Assembly: GCA_011372835.1 (NCBI GenBank)
Contig: DSAJ01000152.1
Location: forward strand, 1 to 14,154
Direction of reading: 5' to 3'
Origin: Methanomicrobia archaeon
Lineage (GTDB): Archaea; Methanobacteriota_B; Thermococci; Methanofastidiosales; NM3
Length of the DNA: 14,154 bases
A model generated the notes under the pieces. The model had not been told where the DNA came from. It saw only the letters and a program-made list of their open reading frames with translations, and did not search any database. Each line of letters starts with the position of its first letter. The stretch's first letter is position 1. This document shows, piece by piece, positions 13,361-14,154 of this stretch. The position numbers and the translations under genes are program-made.

Positions 13361-13637
13361 GGCGACATCACCTATCGTCGAAAGGAAAAAAGGGACATGC
13401 GACACAGATGCCCACATCTTTTAAAACCTATTTATACCCCTTTGTTTCCACTGGAACTTCATATACCATCGCCGTCGAAATACGGTATCATATGCCGTTC
13501 AACGATAGACTAACAGGCATATGAAAACGGTAGCACAGATGCTTATTCATACGTGTATTGACGAAGACCATTGGGTCGTCATCCCCGGTCCCACTGGCGC
13601 GAACGAAGAGGGCAGGGCTCATGCGAACTGGTGCCAT
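13361..13637. other. Intergenic region with TATA-like box and CATATRCC repeats
   Basis: This 277-base gap lies between the ends of two convergent genes, where a promoter is not expected. It holds a weak hairpin plus T-run (AGATG-CCCA-CATCT-TTT, 13406-13422) that may end the AAC(3) message, and a TATA-like CTATTTATACC (13428-13438). It also holds three copies of CATATRCC: 13460-13467, 13489-13496, and inverted at 13516-13523. The second and third form a perfect 8-bp inverted repeat with a 19-base spacer; ATACC (13463-13467) and GGTAT (13484-13488) form another. No convincing gene was found within it. Confidence 0.5.
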
Positions 13638-14154
13638 CTACCTCGAGAGATAGGCAATTGGCTCACCGAGCCCGGCGTTGCAAGACGAAGCGATCTCCGG
13701 GCATTTTGCCATGAACAAAAAGAAGATGTTGCTCTTGTCGGACAAGAGCTCCCAGTTTGCCTGGCCCTTGCTGATACACGCGTCGTGACAGGCGATGAAA
13801 TCATGAAACGCGGACGAATACCGTGCCATGCCCGTACCCTCATCGCCATTGCTTACCTCAACGATATTGACAGAAGGCAACGAGGATATGCCTACCGATA
13901 CGATGTCTTCAGCGGTGACATCGTTGATCCATGGCCCTCCTTTGACCACGACATCGATGGTCTCTGGCGCATACCGGTCGATGATGAGCTCGAGTGCGAG
14001 CCGGTCGAACACGATCTCCCCACAGTTGTCGGTGAGATAAACAAGGGACGAGGCTTTCCGCAATGCGGCATCGAGCGTATCGACCAGACGGTCGGAGAGA
14101 GGGAGCTCATGGACGGTCCCGATCGAAGCGTCGAGGTCAAAGGCAGTATCGCAC
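13638..14154 (-). CDS. DUF89/ARMT1-like damage-control phosphatase, 5' end outside the window
   Basis: C-terminal 171 residues of a DUF89 (ARMT1-like) protein; the frame is open to the window edge, so the N-terminal portion is missing. Family members are metal-dependent phosphatases thought to remove damaged sugar-phosphate metabolites or, in some reports, to act in methyl transfer. The assignment rests on YLTDNCGEIVFDRL (with the Asp-Asn pair that binds the metal and phosphate), VVKGGPWIND with its Lys, CISKGQANWE and the late LFMAKCPEIA strand, in the family's order. The Asn, Asp, Lys and Gly residues of the active site are present in what can be seen. The stop is TAG at 13640-13638. No T-run follows it. 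Confidence 0.9.
   Translation of the reverse strand, partial: CDTAFDLDASIGTVHELPLSDRLVDTLDAALRKASSLVYLTDNCGEIVFDRLALELIIDRYAPETIDVVVKGGPWINDVTAEDIVSVGISSLPSVNIVEVSNGDEGTGMARYSSAFHDFIACHDACISKGQANWELLSDKSNIFFLFMAKCPEIASSCNAGLGEPIAYLSR

Noticed and set aside
13521..14154. Plus-strand open frame of at least 211 codons running to the window edge.
   Set aside because: It is exactly codon-aligned antisense to the DUF89 gene, whose conserved motifs prove the minus strand codes. Long antisense frames of this register are common with this codon usage. Its first residues vaguely recall thiamine-enzyme N-termini, but this is too weak to use. Kept only as part of the intergenic finding.
1..14154. CRISPR arrays, insertion sequences, attachment sites, toxin-antitoxin or defence islands.
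   Set aside because: No spaced direct repeats, transposase, integrase or paired terminal repeats were seen. The tRNA has no duplicated 3' end nearby to suggest integration.

Overview
The window is archaeal DNA, most likely euryarchaeal. The evidence is a class I lysyl-tRNA synthetase, a PIN-ATPase-KH protein (PINA type), a tRNA gene with no encoded CCA end, many TATA boxes of the TTTATATA type 24-29 nt upstream of start codons (the leaderless arrangement), and Shine-Dalgarno motifs of the GGTGA/GGAGGTGAT type in front of other genes. The genus cannot be read from the sequence. Nothing here is a phage, insertion sequence, CRISPR array or obvious island. It reads as a compact chromosomal segment of mostly housekeeping genes.

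Layout. Positions 7-1592 (+) hold an ammonium transporter and its PII regulator GlnK, ending in an unusually long inverted-repeat terminator. Positions 1638-2132 hold two tiny zinc-ribbon proteins transcribed divergently from a very AT-rich region. Positions 2139-2212 (-) are tRNA-Arg(CCT), whose TATA box lies inside the last codons of the PINA gene (2221-4005, -). Diverging from PINA is a two-gene FetA/FetB-like ABC exporter operon (4090-5582, +), followed by lysyl-tRNA synthetase (5658-7280, +). The synthetase gene overlaps tail-to-tail with a metallo-beta-lactamase-fold hydrolase (7237-8043, -). The hydrolase and a divergent PckA-family PEP carboxykinase (8160-9926, +) share a symmetric divergent promoter. 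A CaCA-family Na+/Ca2+ exchanger (9952-10911, -) diverges from an unrecognised membrane-anchored protein (11005-12534, +). That gene abuts an AAC(3)-family N-acetyltransferase gene (12536-13360, +). After a 277-base intergenic stretch with a repeated CATATRCC motif, the window ends inside a DUF89/ARMT1-like phosphatase gene (13638-14154, -), which is cut at its 5' end.

Functional links. Amt-GlnK is the classic nitrogen-uptake pair, and FetA-FetB is a two-component ABC exporter. The other neighbours look independent but share one promoter style: close, back-to-back TATA boxes at four divergent gene pairs. Several starts are corrected here from promoter position or Shine-Dalgarno evidence (GlnK, PINA, FetA, LysS, MBL, PckA, CaCA, the unknown membrane protein and AAC(3)). 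I found no clear new multi-gene system. The least explained items are the membrane protein/AAC(3) pair, the apparent ATA start of FetB, the hairpin-plus-T terminators, the tRNA promoter inside PINA, and the motif cluster at 13460-13523.
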